Origin: Novilysobacter selenitireducens
GTDB taxonomy: Bacteria > Pseudomonadota > Gammaproteobacteria > Xanthomonadales > Xanthomonadaceae
NCBI RefSeq assembly: GCF_020026895.1
Contig: NZ_JAINZW010000001.1
Coordinates: 558,001 to 622,000, forward strand
DNA: 64,000 bases
Reading direction: 5' to 3'
The notes beneath the pieces were generated by a model. That model saw only the letters and a list, made by a program, of their open reading frames with translations. It ran no database searches and was not told the origin of the DNA. Shown piece by piece: positions 31,062-40,279 of this stretch. A program made the translations under genes and the position numbers. Positions within the stretch are counted from its first letter, which is position 1; the number at the start of each line of letters is the position of its first letter.

Positions 31062-32279
31062 ATGCCCCTCTACACCTACAAAGCCCTCAACACCCGCGGC
31101 GAGTTGCTCCACGGCCAGATGGAGGCCGCCAGCGATGCCGAGGTCGTGCAGCGGCTGCAGGAGCAGGGCCACCTGCCGGTGGAGGCGCGGCCGGCGGGCG
31201 AGGGCGGAGGCGAGGCGGGCTGGCGGGCGCTGCTGAAGCCGCGGCCGTTCGCGGGTGCGCGGCTGGTGCAGTTCACGCAGCAACTGGCGACGCTGCTGGG
31301 CGCGGGCCAACCATTGGACCGCGCGCTGACCATCCTGCTGGAGCTGCCGGAAGACGAGGCCGCCAAGCGCACCGTCACCGAGGTGCGCGACGCGGTGCGC
31401 GGCGGCAGTTCGTTGTCGACCGCGCTGGAACGCCAGCACGGCACGTTCTCGCGGCTGTACGTGAACATGATCCGCGCCGGCGAGGCCGGCGGCAGCCTTC
31501 ACGAGACGCTCGCCCGCCTGGCCGATTACCTGGAGCGCAGCCGCGCGCTGCAGGGCCGGGTCATCAATGCATTGATCTACCCGGCCATCCTTCTGGTGAT
31601 GGTGGGGCTGAGCCTGCTGTTCCTGCTGGGCTACGTGGTGCCGCAGTTCGCGCAGATGTACGAAAGCCTGGACGCCGAGCTCCCGCTGTTCACCCAGGTC
31701 GTGCTGGGCGTTGGCCTGTTCGTGCGCGACTGGTGGATCGTGCTGGTGGTCGTGCCGGTGCTGGCGCTGTGGTGGGTCGACCGCAAGCGCCGCGACCCCG
31801 CCTTCCGCGAGCGCCTGGACGGCTGGCTGCTGCGGCGGCGTTTCTTCGGCGCGCTGGTGGCCAAGGTCGAGACCGCGCGCCTGGCGCGGACGCTGGGCAC
31901 GCTGGTGCGCAATGGCGTGCCGCTGATGGCGGCGCTGGGCATCGGGCGCAACGTCATGGGCAACCGGGTGCTGGCGGCCGATGTCGCGGCGGCGGCCGAG
32001 GAGGTCAAGAACGGCGTCGCCCTGTCGACCGCGCTGGGCCGCGGCAAGCGCTTCCCGCGGCTGGCGCTGCAGATGATCCAGGTCGGCGAGGAGTCCGGTG
32101 CGCTAGACACCATGCTGGTGAAGACCGCCGAGACCTTCGACCACGAAACCCAGCTGGCGCTGGACCGCATGCTGGCCGCGCTGGTGCCGCTGGTGACCGT
32201 GGTGCTGGCCGGCGTGGTGGGTGTCGTCGTGCTGGCGGTGCTGACCCCGCTGTACGACCTGACCGGCGCGGTGGGGTGA
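31062..32279 (+). CDS. gspF: Type II secretion inner-membrane platform protein GspF
   Basis: 405 aa. The polytopic platform links the ATPase to pseudopilin assembly. N-terminal PLYTYKALNTRGELLHGQMEA is canonical. Two GspF domains follow (LVQFTQQLATLLGAGQPLDRAL; TARLARTLGTLVRNGVPLMAAL), each with GEAGGSLHETL / GEESGALDTML. Three membrane segments are seen near residues 170-195, 225-245 and 375-400. A 133-bp gap from gspE contains a CCCTAG-type repeat. Confidence 0.95.
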   Translation: MPLYTYKALNTRGELLHGQMEAASDAEVVQRLQEQGHLPVEARPAGEGGGEAGWRALLKPRPFAGARLVQFTQQLATLLGAGQPLDRALTILLELPEDEAAKRTVTEVRDAVRGGSSLSTALERQHGTFSRLYVNMIRAGEAGGSLHETLARLADYLERSRALQGRVINALIYPAILLVMVGLSLLFLLGYVVPQFAQMYESLDAELPLFTQVVLGVGLFVRDWWIVLVVVPVLALWWVDRKRRDPAFRERLDGWLLRRRFFGALVAKVETARLARTLGTLVRNGVPLMAALGIGRNVMGNRVLAADVAAAAEEVKNGVALSTALGRGKRFPRLALQMIQVGEESGALDTMLVKTAETFDHETQLALDRMLAALVPLVTVVLAGVVGVVVLAVLTPLYDLTGAVG

Positions 32280-32403
32280 TCGCCCAGCTGAACCGTTCCA
32301 GTTGTCCGGTCCCGCCTGAACGCGCCGCGCGCACCCGGGCGGTTCCGCATCGGTCGCCGGCCGGGTACGGTCGGCTTCTTTCCACGCACACGGATGGACT
32401 CAT

Positions 32404-32865
32404 ATGCGCAATGCCCCGTTCCGCTCCCGATCGGCCAACCCCCGATCGCTGACCCGCTCGCCGTCGCCGCTGCGGCAGGCCGGCATGAGCCTGATCGAGA
32501 TCATCATCGTGATCGTGCTGATCGGCGCCGTACTGACGTTCGTCGGCTCGCGCGTGCTGGGTGGCGCCGACCGCGCCAAGGCCAACCTGGCCAAGTCGCA
32601 GGTCACCACGCTGGCGCAGAAGGTCGAGTCCTTCCAGATGGACACCGGCCGCTTCCCCGCCACCCTGGACGAGCTGGTGACCGAGCCCGGTAATGCCGCC
32701 GGCTGGCTGGGCCCGTACGCCAAGTCCACCGAGCTGCTGGACCCGTGGGGCAACGAGATCGTCTACCGCGCGCCCGGCGAGAGTGGCCCGTTCGACCTTG
32801 TGATCCTGGGCAAGGACGGGCAGGTGGGCGGCAGCAGCTACGACGCCGACATCGCCTACGAGTAA
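32404..32865 (+). CDS. gspG: Major pseudopilin GspG
   Basis: 153 aa. GspG builds the type II pseudopilus. A 27-residue basic leader ends at Gly, then MSLIEIIIVIVLIGAVLTFV begins the mature helix with Glu at +5, the prepilin-peptidase signature (here Met instead of Phe at +1). The C-terminal YDPWGN-like LLDPWGNEIVYRAPG and the calcium-loop region near the end fit GspG. It is the shortest and probably most abundant pseudopilin. Confidence 0.95.
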   Translation: MRNAPFRSRSANPRSLTRSPSPLRQAGMSLIEIIIVIVLIGAVLTFVGSRVLGGADRAKANLAKSQVTTLAQKVESFQMDTGRFPATLDELVTEPGNAAGWLGPYAKSTELLDPWGNEIVYRAPGESGPFDLVILGKDGQVGGSSYDADIAYE

Positions 32866-32883
32866 GCACGCGGACCGCCACCC

Positions 32884-33342
32884 ATGAAACGCCGCCGCGC
32901 CCGCGGGGTGTCGCTGCTGGAAATGCTGCTGGTGGTCGCGCTGATCGCGGCCACCACGCTGCTGGCAGCGGCTGCGCTGGGTGGCGGCTTCCGCGGCATG
33001 CAGTTGCGCTCGACGGCCAAGGAAATCGCCGCGCAGCTGCGCTTCACGCGTGCACGCGCGCTGTCGACCGGGCAGCCGCAGCGCTTCGTCATCGATCCGC
33101 GCGGCCGGCGCTGGGAAGCGGCCGGCAGCCGCGACGGCGAAATTCCCGAGGCCATCGGCGTGAGCTTCTACGGTGCGCGCCAGGTGCAGCCCAGCGCCGG
33201 CGAGGGCGCGATCGTGTTCTTCGAGGACGGCGGCGCCACCGGCGGGCGGGTGCGGCTCAACGTGGGCGACGCCGCATGGGACATCGACGTGGCGTGGCTG
33301 ACGGGCGAAGTGCGGATGCGGCGCGGGAGTGACGAACCGTGA
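32884..33342 (+). CDS. gspH: Minor pseudopilin GspH
   Basis: 152 aa. A seven-residue leader MKRRRAR plus G precedes VSLLEMLLVVALIAATTLLA, the type IV prepilin signature with Glu+5. GspH domain features include QLRFTRARALSTGQPQRFVI and IVFFEDGGATGGRV. It belongs to the pseudopilus tip complex. Its stop overlaps the gspI GTG. Confidence 0.9.
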   Translation: MKRRRARGVSLLEMLLVVALIAATTLLAAAALGGGFRGMQLRSTAKEIAAQLRFTRARALSTGQPQRFVIDPRGRRWEAAGSRDGEIPEAIGVSFYGARQVQPSAGEGAIVFFEDGGATGGRVRLNVGDAAWDIDVAWLTGEVRMRRGSDEP

Positions 33343-33815
33343 GTCCCTGCATCGCGCCCATTCGCTTTCAAATCGAATCGCGCAGTCCGCGAACCCAGTC
33401 CGGCTACACCCTGATCGAAGTCATCGTTGCCTTCGCGCTGCTGGCGCTGGCGTTGACGCTGCTGCTGGGCACGCTGTCGGGTGCCGCGCGCCAGGTCGGC
33501 TGGGCCGGCGATGCCGGGCGCGCGGCGCTGCACGCGCAATCGCTGCTCGACCAGCAGGGCATCAGCGAGCCGATCCAGCCGGGTGAACGCACAGGCGAGT
33601 TCGACGACGGCCGCTACCGCTGGACGCTCGGCGTGACGCGCTGGACCGACCCGGCGCTGCCGCCCGCCGACCCGCAGCCGGTCGCCAGCAGCAACCGGCT
33701 GTATCGCCTGCACCTGGCGGTGGTGTGGGGCGACGGCGGCCCCCGCCAGCGTCTGGACCTGCAGACGCTGCGGCTGGTGCAGGCGTCCGGCCTGCAGTCG
33801 GAGGCATTCCCGTGA
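33339..33815 (+). CDS. gspI: Minor pseudopilin GspI
   Basis: 158 aa, GTG start overlapping the gspH stop (GTGA). A longer leader (about 21 residues) ends SG before YTLIEVIVAFALLALALTLL, the prepilin signature. The body LLDQQGISEPIQPGERTGEF matches GspI. With GspJ and GspK it forms the tip trimer that starts pseudopilus growth. Confidence 0.88.
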   Translation: MSPCIAPIRFQIESRSPRTQSGYTLIEVIVAFALLALALTLLLGTLSGAARQVGWAGDAGRAALHAQSLLDQQGISEPIQPGERTGEFDDGRYRWTLGVTRWTDPALPPADPQPVASSNRLYRLHLAVVWGDGGPRQRLDLQTLRLVQASGLQSEAFP

Positions 33816-34468
33816 GGTACGGCCGCACGCCCGCACGTGAATCGCGCGGCTTCACCCTGATCGAGGTGCTGCTGGCCACCGTGCTGCTGGCCGCCGGGCT
33901 CGGCATCGCGTTCGCCACGCTGACGGCCGCCACGCGCACCGTGCAGCGCGGCGAGGCCATGGCCGCGCGTGGCGAACGCGAGCGCGCGGTGCTCGGCTTC
34001 CTGCGCGGCCGGCTGACCGGCACCCGCCCGGTGGCCTTCGCCAGCGACCCCATCAACGCGCTGCCGCAGCGCTTCATGGGCACGTCGGGGCGGATGCGCT
34101 TCGTCGCCGACCTGCCCGATTATCTCGGGCGCGGCGGGCCCTACCTGCACGACTTCGCCATCGAGGACGACGGCGAACACGTGCGGGTCGTGCTGTCGCT
34201 GTCGATGGTGCAGGCCGGACTGACGGTCGAGGAGGACACCCCGGTGCGGCCGGAAGTGCTGGTCGAAGGGCTGCAGTCGGCGAGCTTCCGCTACCGCGCG
34301 CTCGACGGCGAAGGCGGGGTCGGCCCGTGGCAGGACGAATGGGAGACCCACGAACAACTGCCACTGCTGGTCGAAGTGCGGCTGGTGGACGCCGACGGCC
34401 GCGCCTGGCCGCCGCTGGTCGTGGCGCTGCCGCAGGCCGGGCTCGGGTTCGGCGGGGTGGCGTTCTGA
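33812..34468 (+). CDS. gspJ: Minor pseudopilin GspJ
   Basis: 218 aa, GTG start overlapping the gspI stop. A short leader VRYGRTPARESRG precedes FTLIEVLLATVLLAAGLGIA with Glu+5. The body (RFMGTSGRMRFVADLPDYLG; VLVEGLQSASFRYRALDGEG) is GspJ-like. Its stop overlaps the gspK ATG (TGATG). Confidence 0.9.
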   Translation: MRYGRTPARESRGFTLIEVLLATVLLAAGLGIAFATLTAATRTVQRGEAMAARGERERAVLGFLRGRLTGTRPVAFASDPINALPQRFMGTSGRMRFVADLPDYLGRGGPYLHDFAIEDDGEHVRVVLSLSMVQAGLTVEEDTPVRPEVLVEGLQSASFRYRALDGEGGVGPWQDEWETHEQLPLLVEVRLVDADGRAWPPLVVALPQAGLGFGGVAF

Positions 34469-35394
34469 TGCGTGTCGCACGCGCCCGTCGATCGCGTGCC
34501 TGTGCACGTGCGCGGACACGCACGCGCGGTGCCGCCCTGCTGCTGGTGCTCTGGCTGATCACGTTGCTGACGGCGCTGGTCGGCGGCTTCGCGCTGGTCG
34601 CCCGCATCGAAGCGTTGCAGGGGCGTGTGCTCGCCAGCGGCGCGGCGGCGCAGGCGGCTGCGCGCGCCGGGCTGGAGTACGCGCTCACTCGCGTCGACCA
34701 CGCCGACCCGCGGCTGCAGTGGCGGCCCGACGGCTCGCCGCAGGCATGGCAGTTCGGCGCGGCCGAGGTCGAGGTGATGCTGGTCGACGAGAACGGCCGG
34801 GTCGACCTCAACCACGCCGACTACGCACTGCTGGAAGCACTGCTGCGGCGCGTGGGCGTGGAGGCCGCGCCGGCGCAGCGGATGGCGGGCGCAGTGGTGG
34901 ACTGGCGCGATCCCGATCCGCTCACCCAGCCCGCCGGCGGCGGCGAGGACGCCGACTACGCGTCGGCTGGGCTGCCGTACGGCGCCAAGGACGCGCCTTT
35001 CGAAAGCGTCGCCGAACTCGAGCAGGTGCTGAGGTTCACCCCGGAGGTGTACGACCTGCTGCGGCCGCACGTCACCGTGTTCAGCGGCCGCGCGCGGCCC
35101 GATGCCGCGTTCGCTTCGGCCGAGGTGCTGGACGCGATGGGGATGGACGGCGCGCAGGTCGTGGAGGCGCGGCGCCAGGTCGACCCGGTGACGGGCCGGC
35201 CGCTGGGCGCGCTGCCGTCGGAAACGGGGCTCGTCGTGGGCAGTCGGAGCGGCACGTATAGTATCCGCAGTCGTGCGCGGCTTGCCGACGGCCGCGAATC
35301 GGAACTGCGGGCCGTCGTGCGCGTAGGTGGCAGTGCGGTGCCGGGGATGGCATACACCGCGCTGCAATGGGAGGAAGGAGCTTCGCCGCGATGA
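34468..35394 (+). CDS. gspK: Minor pseudopilin GspK
   Basis: 308 aa, the largest minor pseudopilin. The N-terminus is Arg-rich, then GAALLLVLWLITLLTALVGG; as in other GspK proteins the +5 Glu is absent. The body has VDENGRVDLNHAD, the SAM-like GspK domain, PYGAKDAPFESVAELEQVL and GTYSIRSRARL. It caps the pseudopilus tip. Its stop overlaps the gspL ATG (ATGA). Confidence 0.92.
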   Translation: MRVARARRSRACARARTRTRGAALLLVLWLITLLTALVGGFALVARIEALQGRVLASGAAAQAAARAGLEYALTRVDHADPRLQWRPDGSPQAWQFGAAEVEVMLVDENGRVDLNHADYALLEALLRRVGVEAAPAQRMAGAVVDWRDPDPLTQPAGGGEDADYASAGLPYGAKDAPFESVAELEQVLRFTPEVYDLLRPHVTVFSGRARPDAAFASAEVLDAMGMDGAQVVEARRQVDPVTGRPLGALPSETGLVVGSRSGTYSIRSRARLADGRESELRAVVRVGGSAVPGMAYTALQWEEGASPR

Positions 35395-36593
35395 CACCGT
35401 TGAGGGACCGCCTTGGGCCGATCGGCGCCCGGCTCCGGCCGGGTGCGGGCGGCACGTTGCGCGCGTTCCTGGCGTGGTGGGCGCAGGCGCTCGCGTCGTG
35501 GTTGCCGGCCGCCTGGCGCCAGGCGCTGGGCATGGATCGCGGCCGCCTGCTGCTGCATGTCGACGGCGACGACCTGACGCTGCGCCTGCACCGGGGCGGC
35601 GGCATCACCGACCTGGGGACGGTGCCCGGCCTCGCGCCCGAAACGGACCTGGCCGGCCTGGCCACGCCCGCGACCGACCCCTTGGCCCGCCTGCTGAAGC
35701 CGCGTGTGGCCGAACTGCCGCGCTGGCTGTTCCTGCCCGCGGCCAGCGCGTTGCGTCGCCGCCTGGTGTTGCCGGCGGCCGCGGCGGACCGGCTGCGCGA
35801 CGTGGTCGGCTTCGAGATCGACCGGCAGACGCCGTTCGCGCCCGCCGATGTCGCCTTCGATGCACGCGTGCTGGGCCGCCGCGAATCCGATGGCCAGCTC
35901 GATGTCGAACTGGTCGCCGTGCCGCGCAGCGCGATCACGCCGCAGACCGCCGCGCTCGGCCCGCTCGCCAGCACGCTGGCGGGTATCGACGTCGCCGCGG
36001 CCGACGGCGCGCCGCTGGGCGTGAACCTGCTCGCGCCGGCCGACCGCCATCGCCACCGCGACCCGTGGCGCACGTGGAACGCGGTACTGGCCGCCGTCGC
36101 CGTGCTCGCCTGCGGGCTGATGCTGTGGCAGGTGCTGCAGAACCGTCGCGCCGCCGCGGATGCCTTCGAGCAGCAGATTGCCGCGCAGGCGCAGGCCGGC
36201 CGCCGCGCCGCGGCCGCGCGCCAGCAGCTCAACAGCCTGGTGGCGGGGCAGGCGTTCCTCGACCGTGCCCGCGCCGAGCGCCCGGTGGCGGTGGAGGTGA
36301 TCGACGAACTCGCCCGCCGCCTGCCCGACGAGACCTACCTGGAAAAGCTCTCGATCGAAGGCCAGCGCCTGATGCTGATCGGCCTGAGCAACGAGGCCGC
36401 CGCGCTCGTCGGGCGCCTGCAGGGCAGCGCGCTGTGGCGCTCGCCGGCGCTGGCGGGTGCGTTGCAGCCCGACCCGGCCAGCGGTCGCGACCGCTTCACC
36501 CTGACCGCCGAACTGGTTCCGCCCACGCCCGTGCCGGCGCCCGCCGCGCCGCGCCCGGCAACGGAGGCTGCCGATGCCGACGCGTCCCGCTGA
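35391..36593 (+). CDS. gspL: Type II secretion assembly platform protein GspL
   Basis: 400 aa, with GGAGGAAGGAG upstream of the ATG. The cytoplasmic actin-like domain (about 45-235; RLLLHVDGDDLTLRLHRGG, FEIDRQTPFAPADVAFDARV) recruits GspE. One membrane helix (about 225-250, AVLAAVAVLACGLMLWQVL) leads to a coiled coil and a periplasmic PilN/ferredoxin-like domain (DETYLEKLSIEGQRLMLIG). The last 20 bp overlap gspM. Confidence 0.9.
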   Translation: MTPLRDRLGPIGARLRPGAGGTLRAFLAWWAQALASWLPAAWRQALGMDRGRLLLHVDGDDLTLRLHRGGGITDLGTVPGLAPETDLAGLATPATDPLARLLKPRVAELPRWLFLPAASALRRRLVLPAAAADRLRDVVGFEIDRQTPFAPADVAFDARVLGRRESDGQLDVELVAVPRSAITPQTAALGPLASTLAGIDVAAADGAPLGVNLLAPADRHRHRDPWRTWNAVLAAVAVLACGLMLWQVLQNRRAAADAFEQQIAAQAQAGRRAAAARQQLNSLVAGQAFLDRARAERPVAVEVIDELARRLPDETYLEKLSIEGQRLMLIGLSNEAAALVGRLQGSALWRSPALAGALQPDPASGRDRFTLTAELVPPTPVPAPAAPRPATEAADADASR

Positions 36594-37194
36594 CCGCGAC
36601 CGCTGGCTGGCGCTCGGGCTGCTGCTGCTCGCGCTGGCACTGGCCTACGCGGTGCTGGTGCACCCGTGGTGGACGGTGCCGATGCTGGACGCCGAGCAGC
36701 GCATCGAGTCGCTGCAGCAACGCGAGTTGCGCCTGCGCATGCAGGTGCAGCAGGCGCCGCAGGTGCAGCAGCGGCTGGTCGAACTGCAGGCGCGGCAGGG
36801 CGAGGACGCGGGGTTCCTGCCCGAGTCCAACGCCGAACTCGCCACCGCGGCCCTGATCCAGCGGCTGGAGACGGTGGTGTCGATGGCCAGTCCGGGCAAC
36901 CGCAGCTGCGCGATCACCAACCGCTCGCCGCTGCAGGCCGCCACCCGCGAGCCCTTCACCCGCGTCACCGTGCAGGTGCGCATGCGCTGCGGCAACGGCG
37001 AGCTGGCCTCGGTGCTGCACGCACTGGAAGGCGGCTCGCCGCGCGTGTTCGTCGACAACCTCAACGTGCTGGTGCAGCGCATGTACTTCGCGCCCGGCAC
37101 CGGTGCGCCGCGCGGCGACGGCGGCCTGGAAGTGACCTTCGACCTGTATGGCTACCTGCGCCCGGCGGCTGTGGAGGCGACCGGTGCGGATTGA
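36574..37194 (+). CDS. gspM: Type II secretion assembly platform protein GspM
   Basis: 206 aa. A short cytoplasmic N-terminus is followed by one membrane helix (LALGLLLLALALAYAVLV) and a coiled coil (QRIESLQQRELRLRMQVQQA). The periplasmic ferredoxin-like domain contains TAALIQRLETVV and RVTVQVRMRCGNGELASVLH. It stabilises GspL in the inner-membrane platform. Two cysteines (about 110 and 136) may pair. It overlaps both neighbours. Confidence 0.88.
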   Translation: MPTRPADRDRWLALGLLLLALALAYAVLVHPWWTVPMLDAEQRIESLQQRELRLRMQVQQAPQVQQRLVELQARQGEDAGFLPESNAELATAALIQRLETVVSMASPGNRSCAITNRSPLQAATREPFTRVTVQVRMRCGNGELASVLHALEGGSPRVFVDNLNVLVQRMYFAPGTGAPRGDGGLEVTFDLYGYLRPAAVEATGAD

Positions 37195-37987
37195 GGACGC
37201 CGGCGTGCGCACGGGCTGGCTGGCCACGGTGGCGGGCTGGGCCGTCATCGGCTGGGTGCTGGCAGTGGCCGGCATGGGCGGCCGCGTCGACACGCTGCCC
37301 GACGACCCGACGCTGCTCAAACCGCTGCCGCCACTGCCGCCTGAGCGCGCCGACCGCCTGGGCGCGCTCAACCAGTACGACCAGTTCGTCGACCGGCCGC
37401 TGTTCAGCGCCGACCGCCGGCCGCATCCGTTCTACCTGCAGGGCGAAGGCGAGGCGGAGGGCGATTCGCCGTTCGACTTCGTCCTGACCAGCGTGCTGAT
37501 CACGCCGACGGTGAAGCTGGCGATCCTGCAGCCGGCCGATGGCAGCCAGCCGGTGCGCGTGCGCCTGCAGGAAGCGCCCGAGTCGCACCCGGCCTGGCAG
37601 CTGGTGGCGCTGGGCGCGCGCAGCGCGGTGTTCGAGGGCCCCGAAGGCCGCCGCGAACTGGCGCTGCGGGTGTTCGACGGCGTCGGAGGCGAGCCGCCAA
37701 CGCAGGTGTCGGGGCCGGACACCCCGGGCGCGACGCCCAGCCAGCCACGACCCGCCCTGCCCGTCGCCCCGCCGCTCTCCCCGCCGCCCGGTGACGCCGC
37801 GCGCCCGGCGCTTGCTCGCCCCGCGCCGCGCAGCGCGGACGATGCCGGCGGCGCGCCCGCCAGCGAAGACGCCGCCCCGATGACCGACCAGGCGCAGATG
37901 GATGCGATCCGCCAGCGCATCCAGGCGCGCCGCGAACAATTGCGCCGGCAGAACGCCAACCCGCCGCCGCCCCAGCCCGTAGAGTGA
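37184..37987 (+). CDS. gspN: Type II secretion protein GspN (XpsN-like)
   Basis: 267 aa from GTG 37184, overlapping the gspM stop; GTG 37205 is an alternative. One N-terminal membrane helix is followed by YDQFVDRPLFSADRRPHPF, the motif shared by XpsN-like and GspC HR domains. A beta-rich domain comes next (VLTSVLITPTVKLAILQPAD), then a Pro/Ala-rich linker and a basic coiled end (MDAIRQRIQARREQLRR). In Xanthomonas XpsN links the L-M platform to the secretin. No separate GspC exists here, so this protein probably fills that role. Confidence 0.85.
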   Translation: MRIEDAGVRTGWLATVAGWAVIGWVLAVAGMGGRVDTLPDDPTLLKPLPPLPPERADRLGALNQYDQFVDRPLFSADRRPHPFYLQGEGEAEGDSPFDFVLTSVLITPTVKLAILQPADGSQPVRVRLQEAPESHPAWQLVALGARSAVFEGPEGRRELALRVFDGVGGEPPTQVSGPDTPGATPSQPRPALPVAPPLSPPPGDAARPALARPAPRSADDAGGAPASEDAAPMTDQAQMDAIRQRIQARREQLRRQNANPPPPQPVE

Positions 37988-37991
37988 TGCG

Positions 37992-40274
37992 ATGAGTCCA
38001 CTGCCCACGCCGCGCGCACGCGCCCTTCCCGCTCCAGCCCGCCCGAACGATGCCGCGCCGTCGGCGGTCGCCCGGGCGGCCCAGCGCAGCGTGCTGGCGG
38101 TGGCGGTCGCCGCGATGCTGGCCTCCTGCGTCAGCACGCCGGTGCCCAACGTGCGCCGGGATGGCGACCCGGCCGCCATGCGCCGCGCGCAGGCAGGTGC
38201 CGCCGCGCAGGACGCCGGGGGCGTCGACGTGGAAGCGATCGAGCCCGACGACGTCGGCCCGCGCCCGCAGATCCGCCGCGGCACCGGGCAGGTGATCAAC
38301 CGCAGCGCCGCCGGTGCCGCCGCGCCGGACCTGGGCGGCACCTCGGGCGCGGCCACGTTCAACTTCGAGGGCGAGTCGCTGCACGCCGTGGTCAAGGCGA
38401 TCCTCGGCGACATGCTCGGCCAGAACTACGTCATCGCCCCGGGCGTGCAGGGCACCGTGACGCTGGCCACGCCCAAGCCGGTGAGCCCGGCCAGCGCCAT
38501 GAACCTGCTGGAGATGGTGCTGGGCTGGAATAACGCTCGGATGGTCTACAGCGGCGGGCGCTACAACATCGTTCCGGCCGACCAGGCGGTGGCCGGCAAC
38601 GTCGCCCCGCGCACCGGCCCGGCGTCCACCGCGCGTGGGTTCGAGTCGCGCGTGGTGCCGCTGCGCTACATCTCCGCCGAGGAGATGAAGAAGGTGCTGG
38701 AGCCGTATGCGCGGCCCAACGCCATCGTCGGCGTCGACAACGCACGCAACGTGATCAGCATCGCCGGTACCCGCGCTGAGCTGGAGAACTACCTGCGCAC
38801 CATCGAGATCTTCGACGTCGACTGGCTCAGCGGCATGTCGGTGGGCGTGTTCCCGCTGCAGTCGGGCAAGGCCACGCGCGTGGTCGCCGACCTGGAGAAG
38901 GTGTTCGGCGAGGACAGCGAGTCGCCTGTGGCCGGGATGTTCCGCTTCATGCCGCTGGAAGGCGCCAACGCGGTGCTGGTCATCACCTCGCAGGCCGATT
39001 ACCTGGACGACATCCAGCAGTGGCTGGAGCGCATCGACGGGGCTGGCGGTGCGGTGCAACTGTTCGCGTATGAACTCAGCTACATCAAGGCCAGCGACCT
39101 GGCCGAGCAGCTGGCGCAGGTGTTCGGCGCCGGCGGCGGTTCCAGCAATGAGGGGGGCGGTGGTCCGCCCTCGCTGATGCCGGGCCTGGACCCGGTAGAA
39201 CTGCAGGATGGCGAGCGAGGCAGCACCGCGACCATCGGCGGCAAGGATGGCGGTATGTCCGACGGCGGCATGTCGGGTGGCGGCCTCGGCGACGGGCAAC
39301 TGTCGCTGGACCCGCGCAGCGGTGGCAACGGCAGCGTCACCCTGGAGGTCGACGGCGACCGCGTCGGCGTCTCGGCGGTGGAGGAAACCAACACCCTGCT
39401 GGTGCGCAGCAGCCCGCAGGCGTGGCGCTCGATCAAGGACGTCGTCGATCGGCTCGACGTGATGCCGATGCAGGTCCACATCGAGGCGCAGGTGGTCGAA
39501 GTGCAGCTCTCGGGCGCACTGGAGTACGGCGTCAACTGGTTCTTCGAGCGTGCCGTCACCGATGCAGGCCTGCCCAGCGCGGTCGGGCGCGATACGTGGA
39601 GCACGCTGGCCGGCAGCGTGCAGTCGGTGGTGGGCGACCCGGCCGGCCTGGCGTGGACGTTCCTCGGGCGCAACGCCGCGGCGATCATCAGCGCGCTGGA
39701 CCGGGTGACCGACCTGCAGCTGCTGCAGACGCCGTCGGTGGTAGTGCGCAACAACGTCGAGGCCACGCTCAATGTCGGCAGCCGCATCCCGATTTCATCG
39801 GTGACGGTGAACCCCGGCCTGGGCGGCAATGACACGATCAGCCAGGTGCAGTACCTGGACACCGGCATCATCCTCAAGGTCCGCCCGCGCGTGACGAAGG
39901 ACGGCATGGTGTTCCTGGACATCGTGCAGGAGGTGAGCACGCCCGGCACGGTCGCCGACCAGAACGGCAACGTGCGCATCGATACCCGCCGCCTCAAGAC
40001 CGAGGCCGCGATCCAGAGTGGCGATACGGTGATGCTGGCCGGCCTGATCAGCGATGGCGTCAATCGCACCGGCTCGGGACTGCCCGGCCTCAGCCGCATC
40101 CCCGTGATTGGCGGGCTGTTCGGCGCGCAGACCTCGCGCACCGAGCGCAACGAGGTGATCGTGCTGCTGACCCCGACCGTCGTGCGCAATCCGCAGGAAG
40201 CCCGCGACCTCACGGACGAGTACGGCCGCCGGTTCCGCGCGATGGAGCCGCTCAACCGCGCGCCGCGCGACTGA
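37992..40274 (+). CDS. gspD: Type II secretion secretin GspD (XpsD), lipoprotein
   Basis: 760 aa outer-membrane channel. A ~32-residue n-region precedes the signal VLAVAVAAMLASC, whose lipobox puts lipid on Cys46. Periplasmic N0 (FNFEGESLHAVVKAILGDML) and N1-N3 domains follow. A Gly-rich insert (about 385-450, GGKDGGMSDGGMSGGGLGDG) lies in N3. The secretin core ends with VPVIGGLFG-like RIPVIGGLFGAQTSRTERNE and VIVLLTPTVVRN. Being a lipoprotein, it may reach the outer membrane by the Lol route without a pilotin. Confidence 0.95.
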   Translation: MSPLPTPRARALPAPARPNDAAPSAVARAAQRSVLAVAVAAMLASCVSTPVPNVRRDGDPAAMRRAQAGAAAQDAGGVDVEAIEPDDVGPRPQIRRGTGQVINRSAAGAAAPDLGGTSGAATFNFEGESLHAVVKAILGDMLGQNYVIAPGVQGTVTLATPKPVSPASAMNLLEMVLGWNNARMVYSGGRYNIVPADQAVAGNVAPRTGPASTARGFESRVVPLRYISAEEMKKVLEPYARPNAIVGVDNARNVISIAGTRAELENYLRTIEIFDVDWLSGMSVGVFPLQSGKATRVVADLEKVFGEDSESPVAGMFRFMPLEGANAVLVITSQADYLDDIQQWLERIDGAGGAVQLFAYELSYIKASDLAEQLAQVFGAGGGSSNEGGGGPPSLMPGLDPVELQDGERGSTATIGGKDGGMSDGGMSGGGLGDGQLSLDPRSGGNGSVTLEVDGDRVGVSAVEETNTLLVRSSPQAWRSIKDVVDRLDVMPMQVHIEAQVVEVQLSGALEYGVNWFFERAVTDAGLPSAVGRDTWSTLAGSVQSVVGDPAGLAWTFLGRNAAAIISALDRVTDLQLLQTPSVVVRNNVEATLNVGSRIPISSVTVNPGLGGNDTISQVQYLDTGIILKVRPRVTKDGMVFLDIVQEVSTPGTVADQNGNVRIDTRRLKTEAAIQSGDTVMLAGLISDGVNRTGSGLPGLSRIPVIGGLFGAQTSRTERNEVIVLLTPTVVRNPQEARDLTDEYGRRFRAMEPLNRAPRD

Positions 40275-40279
40275 ACACC

